DNA of 64,000 bases from Streptomyces sp. NBC_00483 (lineage in GTDB: Bacteria; Actinomycetota; Actinomycetes; Streptomycetales; Streptomycetaceae), in the NCBI RefSeq assembly GCF_036013745.1, contig NZ_CP107880.1, forward strand, positions 4,836,001 through 4,900,000. Direction: 5' to 3'. The translations under genes were made by a program, and so were the position numbers. Of this stretch, positions 55,327 through 64,000 are shown in pieces (position 1 is the stretch's first letter; each line of letters opens with the position of its first letter). The notes beneath the pieces are model-generated. The model was not told the DNA's origin. It made no database searches and worked only from the letters and a program-made list of their open reading frames with translations.

Positions 55327-55367
55327 ACGGTGGCCCCCGGCGAGTTCGTATCGCCGGGGGCCACCGT
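55327..55367. terminator. Terminator of the surface-protein gene
   Basis: Perfect 17-bp stem: ACGGTGGCCCCCGGCGA (55327-55343), loop GTTCGTA, TCGCCGGGGGCCACCGT (55351-55367). Eighteen bases past the leftward stop. Confidence 0.85.
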
Positions 55368-55384
55368 CCTGTTACCGCCGAGGA

Positions 55385-58300
55385 TCAGCCGCGGCCCCTG
55401 CGGGACATCGCGCGGATCGTGAGGCCGGCCGCGAGGGCGAGGACGGTGAGCAGGGCGCCCAGGATCGTCCAGTCGCGGAAGCCGGTGTCGGCGAGGTGGC
55501 CGCCGCCGTCGTGGCCGCCGGTGCCTCCGCCGTTGGTGCCGCCGGACTCCGGGAAGGTGTTGGTGACGTCGACCGTGGCCGCGTCGTTCACCTGGACCGT
55601 GCCGTCGGAGCCGTCGTCGGAGGCCTCGTACGTCACCGTGTCACCGGTGGGCACGTTCGTCTCCTGCACCGTGCAGGTCGAGCCCTCCGGGACGCTGATC
55701 GTGCGGTCCTCGCCGTCCTTCAGCTCGAAGGAGCTGTCGTCCGAGGACAGGGCCACGTCGCCCTGGTCGGTCGTGCAGGCGAGCGAGAAGTCGTACGGGC
55801 CGGCTCCTCCGTTGACCACGTGCTTGCTGACGGTCAGGTCGGCCGCCGGGAAGGTGTTCGTGACCTTGATGGCTGCCTGCTCGTCGGAGTCGCCCGCCGT
55901 GATCACCGTCGGGTTGTCGGCGGATCCGTGGTCGACGGTCGCCTTGGCGGCGCCCCCGGTGTCCACCTCCTCCGCCCAGCAACGGGTGTTCACCGGCAGC
56001 GGCTTGATGGTGACGGGCTCACCGTTCTTCACCTCGAACGTCTTGTGCAGGATGCGGTCGCTCGGTTCGCCCGAGGCGTTCGGAAGGGTGCAGGAGACGT
56101 CGACGCCGTAGGTGCGGCCGTCGTCGGCGTAGCCCGCCGCGTCGCCGTCGATCGCCTTGTTCAGGGTCAGCGCACCGAACTCGTACGTGTTGGTGATCCG
56201 GGCGAACTGCGGGGTCTCCGTGCCGATGTTCGGCTTGATGGTGACCTCTACCGGGTTGTCCTTGGTGTGGTCGGACGCGCCGCCTCTGGCCGAGGTCTCC
56301 CAGATCTTGCACTCGGCGCCCGCCGGGATCCCCTTGACGTTGACCGGCTTGTCGGCGGAGACCCGGTAGTCCTCGTCGAGGACCACCCGCGGCAGTCTGC
56401 CCTGGGGGTGGATGGTGCAGGTGACGTGGTACGGGTACGGGATCCTGCGCAGCAGGTCCGTCGCCGCGTCGGGGTGCTTGCCGAGCCGCTTGACGAGCCT
56501 CAACTCACCGTAGGAGAGGGCGACCCCGACCTTGATCGGCTCATTGGCCTGGAGCACCCGCGGGGAGCCGGCGCGGTCGGTGGTCTCGTTGTGGGCGTAG
56601 GAGTTCCACGCGATGGTCGGGTCGCCGTTGTGGGCGACGTCGAGCGGGGTGTTCATCGCGTACGTGATGTCGACGGTGCCGCCGGGCTCCAGCGGCTGCG
56701 GGAACTTCAGGTCCATGTCGGCGCCGCGCGCCTTGCTGCTGTAGGCGTCGTCCCACGTGGTGGACGGGCACTGGTCCGCGCTCGAACCGGCGCCGCCCAT
56801 GTCCAGGTCGTCGGTGCACAGCGGCTCGTCGTTCTCGTACTTGGTGGTCATCTCGCCGGGGCTGTCGCCGTCGAGCTGCGGCTCGGAGGCGAGCGTGGGC
56901 CGCTTGTCCCAGGCGGTGGCGCGGTCCTGGTCGAGGATGACGCCCTCGTCACCGGCGACCGGGAACCGGTCGATGACGCGCATGTTCGTGCCGTCCTCGG
57001 TGCCGGCGTTCCGCAGGCGCATCAAGTAGTGGTACTGGTCACCGGGGTTGACCAGGGCGACGCACGGGTTGGCGGTGTACTTGCGGCCGGTGGAGTCGGT
57101 CGTCATCAGGCAGGAGTCGTCGCCCACGTCGACGGTCTTGTTGGTCTTGGTGTTGTACCAGCCGAGGGAGTCGTTGCCCGAGACCCACTTGCGGGCGGTG
57201 AACGCGGCGCCGGTCTTGGCCGTCAGCTTCGCGTCGTCGACGCAGTACAGGCCGGAGCCGAACATGGCGCCGTTCTCCTCCGCCTCGCTCGCGTCCTCGC
57301 AGGCCAGGTCCGGGTCGGACGAGGTGGCACCCATGGTGTTGGTGACGGACTCGTCGGCGCGGATGCCGGCTTCCAGCTTCACGTGGATCTCGATGGTGAA
57401 GCTGCCGCCGGGCGGGAAGTTCCACGCCTTGCCGTCGTCGTCCTTGGAGAAGTCCCAGGTGAGCCCGGAGGTCCGGTCGCCGTCGGTGGTCTGCGAGAAG
57501 ACGGGCGTCGGGATGGCGACGGTGCCGTCCGGCTCCTTCTTGTCGATGATCTTGTACGGCTCGCCGTTGTCACCCGCGAAGGTGTCGTCGAACGCGATGC
57601 CCTCGGGGAGGTCGTCCTTGACGACGAGGTTCGGGACGTTCGCCGTACCGGTGTTGGTGACCTTCAGATAGAAGGGGGCGTCCTCGCCGGGGGAGAGAAC
57701 GGTGTCCGGGGTCTTGTCGACGTCGAGCTTGGGGTCGCCCTTGACCAGGTCGAGGGTGGCGTTGACCGGGTCGATGTCCCGGGGCTTGTCCTCGTCCTCG
57801 ACCTTGGTGAGGAACTGGCCGCTGGCCGTGTCCTCCAGGTGGCTGGGGACCGGGCCGCCGCTGCTGCGCAGGGTGGGGCGCGGGCTGACGTCGAGGGTGA
57901 GGATGCCGGAGCAGGTGTTGTCGGCGCACTCCGGCTTGATCACGTAGCCGTCGTTGCTGGTGCTCGTCGAGGAGTACGTGGCGCGGATGCCGGTGACGTC
58001 GGCGGCGTTGACGCCGGACGGCAGGGCGGCGTCGGCGGACGGGGTGCCGTTGACCCACTCCCCGTTCACGTACGCGTCGATCTGTACGCGGTTGGCGCCG
58101 GCCGGCATCTGGTTCGACTTGATGGACACGAGGTCGACGGCGTCGAAGAAGTCGTCGTCCTGGTCGATGATCTTCAGGTACTTGGCCGACATGTTGCCGG
58201 TGTTGCGGACGGTGAGCGTCATGTCCGCGTGCTGGCGGGGCAGTCCGGCGACGTACTCGGGGAGCTGGCCGGGCGCGATGGTCTTGTTCAGGGAGGCGCC

Positions 58301-60490
58301 GTCGGCGGCGGGCCCGGTCTCCATGGACTTGCAGTCGCTGCCGTCGACGTCACCGCCCTGGCTGTCCTTCGCCGTGACGGAGAAGCAGTTCTGGAACGTC
58401 TCGCCGTTCTCGACACCCTCGCGGCGCTCGCCGGTGACCTTGATGGTGACGCTGTCGCCCGGCGCCATCTTGCCGTCGTAGACCCCGCGCACGCCGGTGG
58501 CCCGCGCGAGCACGGCCGGGTCCACACCGTCGTAGTCGACCCACTCCTCTTCCTGCGGGTCCCACACCTGAATGGTCACCGGTGCGTCGGACGGCGAGAC
58601 GGAGACGGACGTGATCTCCAACTTGTCGAAGGGGCTTTCGCTGCCGGGCTTGCCGTCCGCGTCGGCGGACGGGTCGGTGATGACCACATCGCTCAGCGGC
58701 AGGTTGCCGGTGTTCGTGAACTTCAGGTCCATGTCGATGGGCTGACCCGGCGGCACGTCCGTCTGGCTGACGGTCTTGACGCCGTCGCCGGCGCCGGACG
58801 GGTCCTCGACGATGAGGTTCTGGCAGGCGCTGCCGGAGGCGGTGCCGCTGCCGTCGCTGCGGCCGGCGTCGCCCTTGGTGCCCGCGCAGTTGCTGACGCC
58901 GTCGGCCACGTCTCCCGCGTCGACGTCGTCGGTCAGGGTGCCGTGCAGGTCGAGCCCCGCGTCGGCGCCCTCCGCGATGGACGGATTGCCGTCCGCGTCG
59001 ACGCCGGTGTAGGTGACCTCGACCTTCTTGACCTGCTTGCAGTCCGCGGGGACGTCGTAGGTCGCGTTCTCCGTGTAGGTCTCTTCGCGGGTGGTCCCGT
59101 CCTCGCAGGTGACGGTGAGCTTCGCCTCGGTCGCGCCCTCGGGGAAGCGCAGCCGCACCTTGTCGACGTCGAGCTTGTCGAACTCGCTGGTCGCGTTCGC
59201 GTCCGGCTCGGTGATCGTCATCGACTTCACCTTGAACGGCGACTTGTTCGTGACGTCGACCCCGGTGCTGACCGGCGAGTTCTCGCCGATGACCGCGTGC
59301 TCGTTGGAACCGTGGGAGAAGTCGCCGTTGGTGTCGGCGTAGTACTTCTTCGTCGAGTCGAGGACCAGGATGTCCGGCAGGATGTCGTACGTGTCGCAGG
59401 CCTGGTCGCCGTCGACGTCGCCGTCCGTGGTCTCCTTCGCGGACGGGGTCGCGCAGTTGTTGACCGTGATCTTGTCGGTGGGCTTCAGGTCCGAGCCGTC
59501 CGAGCGCTTGGTGTCCCGCAGCTTCATGCCGACATCGACGCTGCCGCCGTTCTCGTCGTACGGCAGCGGGTCGCCGTTGCTGTTGGTGAAGACGACTTCA
59601 AAGCCGACCACGTCACCCGGTTCCACCCCGTCCGGCAGCGGAAGCTTGCCGGGAGAGGTGATGTCGTCGCCGGTGTGCGTCTGCCCGTCGGCCGTGGTGA
59701 CCACCAGGTGTGCCTGGTCGGCGCCCTTGGGGAACGCGGTGACGGTGGCCCCGGTGAAGTCGAAGTACTCGAACGTCTCCTCGGTGTCGTCGGACACCGA
59801 CAGCTCGGTGACCTCGGCCGAGGACGAGGAGTTGTTGCGCACGTTCAGCTTGATCGTGGACTCTTCGCCGCTCATCGCGACCGCCGAGCCGTCCTCCCAC
59901 TCCTTGGTCGTCACCGGCTTGACCACGCGCGGGATGTTGATGGTGATGTCGGAGTCGGAGGTCTTCGGGTCCGCGTTGTCGGCGTCGGCCTGCGCGGTGT
60001 TGGTGATGGTGGTGCCGTCCTCCAACTCCGTGTCGGCCGGCACCCGCATCCCGATCTCCACCGAGCCCGCCTGGCCCGCGCGCAGGCCGGTCTCGCCCTC
60101 GGGATTCTGCAGCGGCTGCTTGTAGACGATCGTCAGCTGCCGCGTCGCCTCGTCGTAGGTGACGTCGCGGGTGCTGTTCGACTGCGGGAGGTCGGTCACC
60201 TCCAGGCCCTCCGGCAGGGTGTCGGTGACCGTGAAGTTCACGCAGTCCACGTCCAGGCCGGAGCACTGGCCGTTGAGGGTGTAGATGAACTCGTCGCCGG
60301 GCTCCAGCGGCCCGTCGGCGTCGTTGGTCTTCGTGATGCCGACCGCGCTCATCGGGTCGTCGGCGGCCGCGAGCGGAGCGGTCAATGCCTGGGAGCCGAA
60401 CAACAGGCTGAGCACCGCGGCCAGCACGACCATCGCTCGTAGTCGCGTTGGCCTGCCTCTTGGCACAAACCGGTTCCGCATGCGCATCAC
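55385..60490 (-). CDS. Giant LADTG-anchored surface protein with DUF11/SpaA-like repeats
   Basis: 1701 residues. An Arg-rich signal peptide with core MVVLAAVLSLLFGSQALTAP is followed by many repeats of DUF11/SdrD-B/SpaA kind (VFTVTDTLPEGL-like strands: FTVTDTLPEGLEVTDLPQ, LVVKDDLPEGIAFDD). The last 350 residues contain three or four DUF5979-type repeats (VTNTYEFGALTLNKAI, VTNTFPAADLTVSKHVV, VDVTNTFPESGG). The C-terminus is LADTG (about 1666-1670), a hydrophobic helix (WTILGALLTVLALAAGLTI) and a basic tail, the sortase E-type sorting signal of Streptomyces (LAXTG). It is therefore covalently attached to peptidoglycan. Possible isopeptide-bonded stalk; ligand unknown. A sortase is not visible here. 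Confidence 0.88.
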   Translation of the reverse strand: MMRMRNRFVPRGRPTRLRAMVVLAAVLSLLFGSQALTAPLAAADDPMSAVGITKTNDADGPLEPGDEFIYTLNGQCSGLDVDCVNFTVTDTLPEGLEVTDLPQSNSTRDVTYDEATRQLTIVYKQPLQNPEGETGLRAGQAGSVEIGMRVPADTELEDGTTITNTAQADADNADPKTSDSDITINIPRVVKPVTTKEWEDGSAVAMSGEESTIKLNVRNNSSSSAEVTELSVSDDTEETFEYFDFTGATVTAFPKGADQAHLVVTTADGQTHTGDDITSPGKLPLPDGVEPGDVVGFEVVFTNSNGDPLPYDENGGSVDVGMKLRDTKRSDGSDLKPTDKITVNNCATPSAKETTDGDVDGDQACDTYDILPDILVLDSTKKYYADTNGDFSHGSNEHAVIGENSPVSTGVDVTNKSPFKVKSMTITEPDANATSEFDKLDVDKVRLRFPEGATEAKLTVTCEDGTTREETYTENATYDVPADCKQVKKVEVTYTGVDADGNPSIAEGADAGLDLHGTLTDDVDAGDVADGVSNCAGTKGDAGRSDGSGTASGSACQNLIVEDPSGAGDGVKTVSQTDVPPGQPIDMDLKFTNTGNLPLSDVVITDPSADADGKPGSESPFDKLEITSVSVSPSDAPVTIQVWDPQEEEWVDYDGVDPAVLARATGVRGVYDGKMAPGDSVTIKVTGERREGVENGETFQNCFSVTAKDSQGGDVDGSDCKSMETGPAADGASLNKTIAPGQLPEYVAGLPRQHADMTLTVRNTGNMSAKYLKIIDQDDDFFDAVDLVSIKSNQMPAGANRVQIDAYVNGEWVNGTPSADAALPSGVNAADVTGIRATYSSTSTSNDGYVIKPECADNTCSGILTLDVSPRPTLRSSGGPVPSHLEDTASGQFLTKVEDEDKPRDIDPVNATLDLVKGDPKLDVDKTPDTVLSPGEDAPFYLKVTNTGTANVPNLVVKDDLPEGIAFDDTFAGDNGEPYKIIDKKEPDGTVAIPTPVFSQTTDGDRTSGLTWDFSKDDDGKAWNFPPGGSFTIEIHVKLEAGIRADESVTNTMGATSSDPDLACEDASEAEENGAMFGSGLYCVDDAKLTAKTGAAFTARKWVSGNDSLGWYNTKTNKTVDVGDDSCLMTTDSTGRKYTANPCVALVNPGDQYHYLMRLRNAGTEDGTNMRVIDRFPVAGDEGVILDQDRATAWDKRPTLASEPQLDGDSPGEMTTKYENDEPLCTDDLDMGGAGSSADQCPSTTWDDAYSSKARGADMDLKFPQPLEPGGTVDITYAMNTPLDVAHNGDPTIAWNSYAHNETTDRAGSPRVLQANEPIKVGVALSYGELRLVKRLGKHPDAATDLLRRIPYPYHVTCTIHPQGRLPRVVLDEDYRVSADKPVNVKGIPAGAECKIWETSARGGASDHTKDNPVEVTIKPNIGTETPQFARITNTYEFGALTLNKAIDGDAAGYADDGRTYGVDVSCTLPNASGEPSDRILHKTFEVKNGEPVTIKPLPVNTRCWAEEVDTGGAAKATVDHGSADNPTVITAGDSDEQAAIKVTNTFPAADLTVSKHVVNGGAGPYDFSLACTTDQGDVALSSDDSSFELKDGEDRTISVPEGSTCTVQETNVPTGDTVTYEASDDGSDGTVQVNDAATVDVTNTFPESGGTNGGGTGGHDGGGHLADTGFRDWTILGALLTVLALAAGLTIRAMSRRGRG

Positions 60491-60631
60491 GTCAACTCCC
60501 GGGCCGAAAACTTGGGCGTGATCGCGACGGTAGGAGGTGATGACTTATCTGACTGTTACGGCATGCCGGTGGATTGACGGCCTATCAGTTAATTCGCCCG
60601 TTCGGCGGCACGGGAGGCGCCGCGAGGGCGC

Positions 60632-61627
60632 TCAGCCGGACAGCGCCCTCCCGTACGCCCCCTCGCTCTGCCGCACCCCGCTGCAATTGGTGGCCGCGTC
60701 GTCCGTGTCCGTGCCGGACTCGCACGGCACATCGCGGAACGTCGCCCACGTCGAGACCCACGCGATGCCCTTCTTCTCGGCGAAGGACCGCAGCTGTGCC
60801 GCGTCCGCGAGGGTGAAGGTCTCGCCGTCGATGTCGTTCGCGCCGAGCATCGAGGTGAGTGCCATGCCGCGCCAGGCCTTCGCGTCGGAGAGGCCGAAGA
60901 CCTTCTTCAGCTGGGTGTGGGTGGCGCGGGCCGAGGTGCGGGCGTAGTCGCTCATGTCGCCCTGGTAGGACTCGCCGTAGTTCATGGTCATGACGTTGAC
61001 CGTGGAGACCTGGACGGACTGGTTGTTGGCGGCTTCGAGGAGGTCGACGCTGTCCTCGTCCAGGCCGGACGGCATCACGGGGAGCGTGAAGGTGACGTCC
61101 ACGTCGCGCTGTTTCTGCAACAGGGCTATCGCCTTGGCGCGCTTGGTGTTCGCTGCGGAGTCCTTGAGGGTGTCGCCCTCGATGTCGAAGTCGACGTGGG
61201 TGGCGTCGCCCGCCGCGTCCAGCGCCTTGGCGTAGGCGGCGGCCAGGTCGGACGCGGTGTCGCAGGTGGTGGCGAGCTCGTTGCCGTCGGCGCCGCCGAA
61301 GGAGACGCGGAGTGTGGCGCCGGAGGCGGCGAGTTTCTTGAGGCGGGAGGCGACCCCGGCGTCGGCGATTTTCGTGTGGCCACCCCAACTCGGCGTGCAG
61401 CTGGAGCTGTTGGATACGACGAAAGCGAGGTTGTACGCGTCCGGGGAGCCGGCCGAGTCGGTGGCGTAGGCCGTGGAGGCGCTGACGTACGGGGCGTACC
61501 CGGTGGCGGCGGAGGAGTCGGCCTTGGACCGGGTGTCGGAACTGGTGTCGGACGACGTGGCGCAGCCCGCGCACGCGAGCACGGCCAGGCCCAGCATTCC
61601 GGCGGCGGACTTCAGCGGAATCGGCAT
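60632..61627 (-). CDS. GH18-like chitinase-family lipoprotein
   Basis: 331 residues. The signal ends in a lipobox (AVLACAGC). The GH18 catalytic stretch DATHVDFDIEGD (about 146-157) has the D-x-D-x-E pattern. Flanking strands YNLAFVVSNSSSCTPSWGG, ATLRVSFGGADGNELA and VQVSTVNVMTMNYGESYQGD match the ChiC/ChiD-like TIM barrel. No carbohydrate-binding module is present. Probably a membrane-tethered chitinase or endo-glycosidase. It lies just beyond the giant surface protein and reads the same way. Confidence 0.82.
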   Translation of the reverse strand: MPIPLKSAAGMLGLAVLACAGCATSSDTSSDTRSKADSSAATGYAPYVSASTAYATDSAGSPDAYNLAFVVSNSSSCTPSWGGHTKIADAGVASRLKKLAASGATLRVSFGGADGNELATTCDTASDLAAAYAKALDAAGDATHVDFDIEGDTLKDSAANTKRAKAIALLQKQRDVDVTFTLPVMPSGLDEDSVDLLEAANNQSVQVSTVNVMTMNYGESYQGDMSDYARTSARATHTQLKKVFGLSDAKAWRGMALTSMLGANDIDGETFTLADAAQLRSFAEKKGIAWVSTWATFRDVPCESGTDTDDAATNCSGVRQSEGAYGRALSG

Positions 61628-61782
61628 ACGGAGAACCTCGCACCCGAAACTGTGTCAGCCGGCCGTTTTCACTCAAGAATTGCACAGGAGAACCGGGGCA
61701 GAACGGCCGATAATCCCCCACCCGCCCAGGCCGCTGACAGCCTTCGCCGCATTTCAGGGCGGGCTGACAAGCAGCGCTCAGC

Positions 61783-62127
61783 ATGGGCCACAAAAGGCTG
61801 CATACTCTGCGCGGAATGCGCTCCGATGCCGTTCTCGAAACCCCTGCCGCAGGTCGCGGCCGCCGCCGTAAACCCCGCAGTGCCCCTGGCGAGGGCCCCG
61901 TGTTCGTCGACTCCTCCGGCCGCAGAGCCCGACTGCTGCGCCGCCTGGGGATCGCCGTGTGCGTGGGCTGCGCGGGCTACGTGGTGTTGCTGGTTCTCGC
62001 GTTCATGGGCGTGGGCATTCCGCTGACTTCCTCGGACCTGCTGCCCTTCGGCGACGCCCGGCAGGCGCCCCCTTCCGCTCCCGCCAACGGCGCGCCCGGT
62101 ACTCCCGGCGCTCTCGGCGCCAACTGA
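61783..62127 (+). CDS. Small membrane protein upstream of a polysaccharide synthase
   Basis: 114 residues (ATG 61783) or 103 (ATG 61816). A basic N-terminal stretch (GRGRRRKPRSA, RRARLLRRLG) precedes one membrane helix (IAVCVGCAGYVVLLVLAFMG), then a Pro/Ala-rich external tail. It ends 19 nt before the deacetylase/GT2 gene, on the same strand, so it is probably an accessory subunit. The two-gene layout recalls the matAB-type pellet-forming polysaccharide locus of Streptomyces, but identity is not established. Confidence 0.65.
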   Translation: MGHKRLHTLRGMRSDAVLETPAAGRGRRRKPRSAPGEGPVFVDSSGRRARLLRRLGIAVCVGCAGYVVLLVLAFMGVGIPLTSSDLLPFGDARQAPPSAPANGAPGTPGALGAN

Positions 62128-62146
62128 GCGGAGGACGAGCCCAGTT

Positions 62147-64000
62147 ATGTCCCAAGAGACGAAGCTGCCCACGCCGCGCGGCGGACGCCGGCACGCCAAT
62201 CCGAGCCGTATCGCCCGCATGGGCCGCCGCGCCGCGACGCTCCAACGCCCGCGCACACTCCTCGCGTTGCTGCTCCTGCTGGCCCTGAGCTGCGCGCTGC
62301 TGCTCGACGGCTACGTGCGCGGCGAGGTGTTCAACGACAAGCGGGTCCGGGACGGGGCCGCGTACGACCAGGTGTCGGACTCCGCCCTGGAGTCCGGCCC
62401 GATCTGGACGTCCCGCAACGGGAAGGTCCAGGACGAGTCCGTACCGAAGAAGACCATCGTGCTCACCTTCGACGACGGCCCGAACCCCCAGTACACGTCG
62501 AAGGTCCTCGACATCCTCGACGACAACGACGTGCCCGGCACGTTCTTCCTCGTCGGCTCGATGGCCGCGCGCTACCCGGACCTCGTGAAGCAGACGGTCG
62601 ACCAGGGCAATGAGGTCGGCATCCACTCGTTCTCGCACGTGGACCTCTCGTACCAGTCGTACGCGCGCCTGAAGCGGGAGCTGAAGCAGACGCAGCTGGC
62701 GATCGCGGGTGCGGCGGGCGTCACCACGACACTGTTCCGGGCGCCGTACTCCTCGGAGACCGACGCCATCGACAACTACAGCCTGGGCGTCTACAAGAAG
62801 GTCGCGAAGCTCGGCTACACCAGCGTGTTCATCGACACCGACAGCGACGACTGGAAGCAGCCGGGCGTCAAGAGCATCATCGACACGGCCACGCCGAAGT
62901 CCGGCAAGGGTGCCTCGGTGCTCTTCCACGACGCGGGCGGCGACCGGGACCAGACGCTGAAGGCGCTGCCGCAGTACATCAAGAAGATGAAGGCCAAGGG
63001 CTACACCTTCACCACGGTGAGCGGCGCCCAGGCGATGAACCAGAAGGCCAAGGCCAAGACGGCAGCGAAGGCAGGGGCACAGACCGGGGCCCAAGCCGGT
63101 CGGCCGCACGCGCTGCCCGGCGCCCGTGAGCAGGATCTCGATCCCACCTCCACGGCCGCCGAGCAGGCCTCCCTCCACGAGGCCACCGGCTCCACGCTCT
63201 ACGTCGGCAAGTCCCTCATCGTGGCCACCGCCATCGCCGAGTGGACGATGCCGGTGCTCTCCGTGTTCCTGGCCGTCGTCGGCGTCGCCGTCATGGCCAG
63301 ATTCGCGCTCATGCTGCTCGTGGCCCGCCGCCACTACCGGCAGCGCAACCACCCTTCCTTCTCCTGGGGGCCGCCCGCCACCCGCCCGGTGAGCGTGATC
63401 GTGCCCGCGTACAACGAGAAGGAGTGCATAGCGAACACGGTGAACTCGCTGATGTCCGGCACGCATCCGCTCGAGGTCATCGTCGTCGACGACGGTTCGT
63501 CGGACGGCACCGCGGAGATCGTCGAGTCCCTCGGCCACCCGAACGTGCGCGTCGTCCGGCAGGAGAACGCGGGCAAGTCGTCCGCCCTCAACAACGGTGT
63601 ACGGCACGCCCGTTACGACATCGTCGTGATGATGGACGGCGACACGGTCTTCGAGCCGGACACCGTCGCCAAGCTCGTGCAGCCCTTCGCCGACCCCGAG
63701 GTGGGCGCCGTCTCCGGCAACGCCAAGGTCGGCAACCGCAGGACGCTGATCGGCGCCTGGCAGCACATCGAGTACGTGATGGGCTTCAACCTGGACCGCC
63801 GCATGTACGACACGCTGCGCTGCATGCCCACCATCCCGGGCGCCATCGGCGCGTTCCGCCGGGACGCGGTGCTCGACGCGGGCGGCATGAGCGAGGACAC
63901 CCTCGCAGAGGACACCGACATCACCATCGCCATGCACCGGGCGGGCTGGCGCGTGGTCTACGAGGAGCACGCGCGGGCGTGGACGGAAGCGCCGGGCTCG
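62147..64000 (+). CDS. Polysaccharide deacetylase / family 2 glycosyltransferase fusion (runs off right edge)
   Basis: Starts at ATG 62147 and stays open for 618 codons to the window end. One N-terminal helix (LLALLLLLALSCALLLDGYV) is followed by a NodB deacetylase domain: TFDDGPNPQYTS with the metal Asp, HSFSHVDLS with the two His, RAPYSSET, and VLFHDAGGDRDQT. Then a membrane pair around residues 350-400 and a GT2 domain: VSVIVPAYNEKECIANTVNS, VIVVDDGSSDGTAEI, MMDGDTVFEPDTV, AEDTDITIAMHRAGW (ED motif). The QxxRW motif would lie outside. This resembles poly-beta-1,6-GlcNAc synthases fused to their deacetylase (as reported for MatB). It would make and trim a surface aminoglycan. Confidence 0.88.
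   Translation, partial: MSQETKLPTPRGGRRHANPSRIARMGRRAATLQRPRTLLALLLLLALSCALLLDGYVRGEVFNDKRVRDGAAYDQVSDSALESGPIWTSRNGKVQDESVPKKTIVLTFDDGPNPQYTSKVLDILDDNDVPGTFFLVGSMAARYPDLVKQTVDQGNEVGIHSFSHVDLSYQSYARLKRELKQTQLAIAGAAGVTTTLFRAPYSSETDAIDNYSLGVYKKVAKLGYTSVFIDTDSDDWKQPGVKSIIDTATPKSGKGASVLFHDAGGDRDQTLKALPQYIKKMKAKGYTFTTVSGAQAMNQKAKAKTAAKAGAQTGAQAGRPHALPGAREQDLDPTSTAAEQASLHEATGSTLYVGKSLIVATAIAEWTMPVLSVFLAVVGVAVMARFALMLLVARRHYRQRNHPSFSWGPPATRPVSVIVPAYNEKECIANTVNSLMSGTHPLEVIVVDDGSSDGTAEIVESLGHPNVRVVRQENAGKSSALNNGVRHARYDIVVMMDGDTVFEPDTVAKLVQPFADPEVGAVSGNAKVGNRRTLIGAWQHIEYVMGFNLDRRMYDTLRCMPTIPGAIGAFRRDAVLDAGGMSEDTLAEDTDITIAMHRAGWRVVYEEHARAWTEAPGS

Noticed and set aside
55040..60442. 1800-codon open frame opposite the surface protein
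   Set aside because: Shadow of the LADTG protein; it also runs through the tRNA-Gly gene, which excludes it.

Overview
This is Streptomyces-like actinobacterial DNA: very GC-rich with GC3-driven antisense reading frames, many GTG starts, an HspR/HAIR-controlled dnaK operon, LADTG-type (sortase E-like) cell-wall sorting, FG-GAP secreted proteins and rare TTA codons. It has two parts joined at about 27.92 kb. Positions 1 to about 27,920 look like the inside of an integrative, mobilisable element. From about 27,926 to the end is conserved chromosome whose gene order I recognise from memory as matching the Streptomyces dapC-like aminotransferase / clpB / dnaK-grpE-dnaJ-hspR / dcd region.

Element, right-hand end (20.3-27.9 kb): MobA/VirD2-type relaxase, MobC, a DUF2637 membrane protein, a DnaB-N/RecA-like replication protein, a small Cys/His protein and a large serine integrase. 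The integrase abuts a 5'-truncated aminotransferase gene, so this is an att junction. The missing 5' half is not in the window, so the element extends beyond position 1 and is longer than 27.9 kb.

Element, cargo 1 (1-9.4 kb): a defence-like island. Leftward run an HTH/degenerate methyltransferase/TRD-like fusion and the start of hsdM. Rightward run an SMC/Rad50-like ATPase, a small HEPN-like zinc protein overlapping it by 4 nt, and a HelD-like SF1 helicase with a long C-terminal extension. The divergent promoter region carries a 16+16 bp inverted repeat. A fragment of another methyltransferase gene follows the helicase.

Element, cargo 2 (9.5-20.7 kb): a zinc-ribbon protein, Nudix hydrolase and XRE regulator, an IS5-family insertion sequence with a canonical -1 slippery heptamer, an APH-like kinase, and then a tightly overlapped operon: archaeal-type methionine adenosyltransferase, second APH-like kinase, histidine phosphatase, complete seryl-tRNA synthetase, glycosyltransferase, and a protein resembling a degenerate alanyl-tRNA synthetase core. 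TTA codons in three of these genes suggest bldA dependence. The product of the operon is unknown.

Chromosome (27.9-64 kb): ECF sigma factor with a PQQ-propeller partner; YbjN protein; clpB with a HAIR operator; PPOX-class protein; a small secreted peptide with two DVAWG repeats plus a Rieske-like remnant, divergent from two tandem LuxR-type regulators; orphan sugar-binding lipoprotein; GNAT; hspR-dnaJ-grpE-dnaK with two HAIR sites; epimerase and glycosyltransferase; EtfD/FadF-like Fe-S membrane reductase; three FG-GAP proteins; Yip1 membrane protein; dcd with a phosphoribosyltransferase; tRNA-Gly(CCC); a 1701-residue LADTG-anchored surface protein; a GH18-like lipoprotein; and a polysaccharide deacetylase/GT2 fusion running off the right end.
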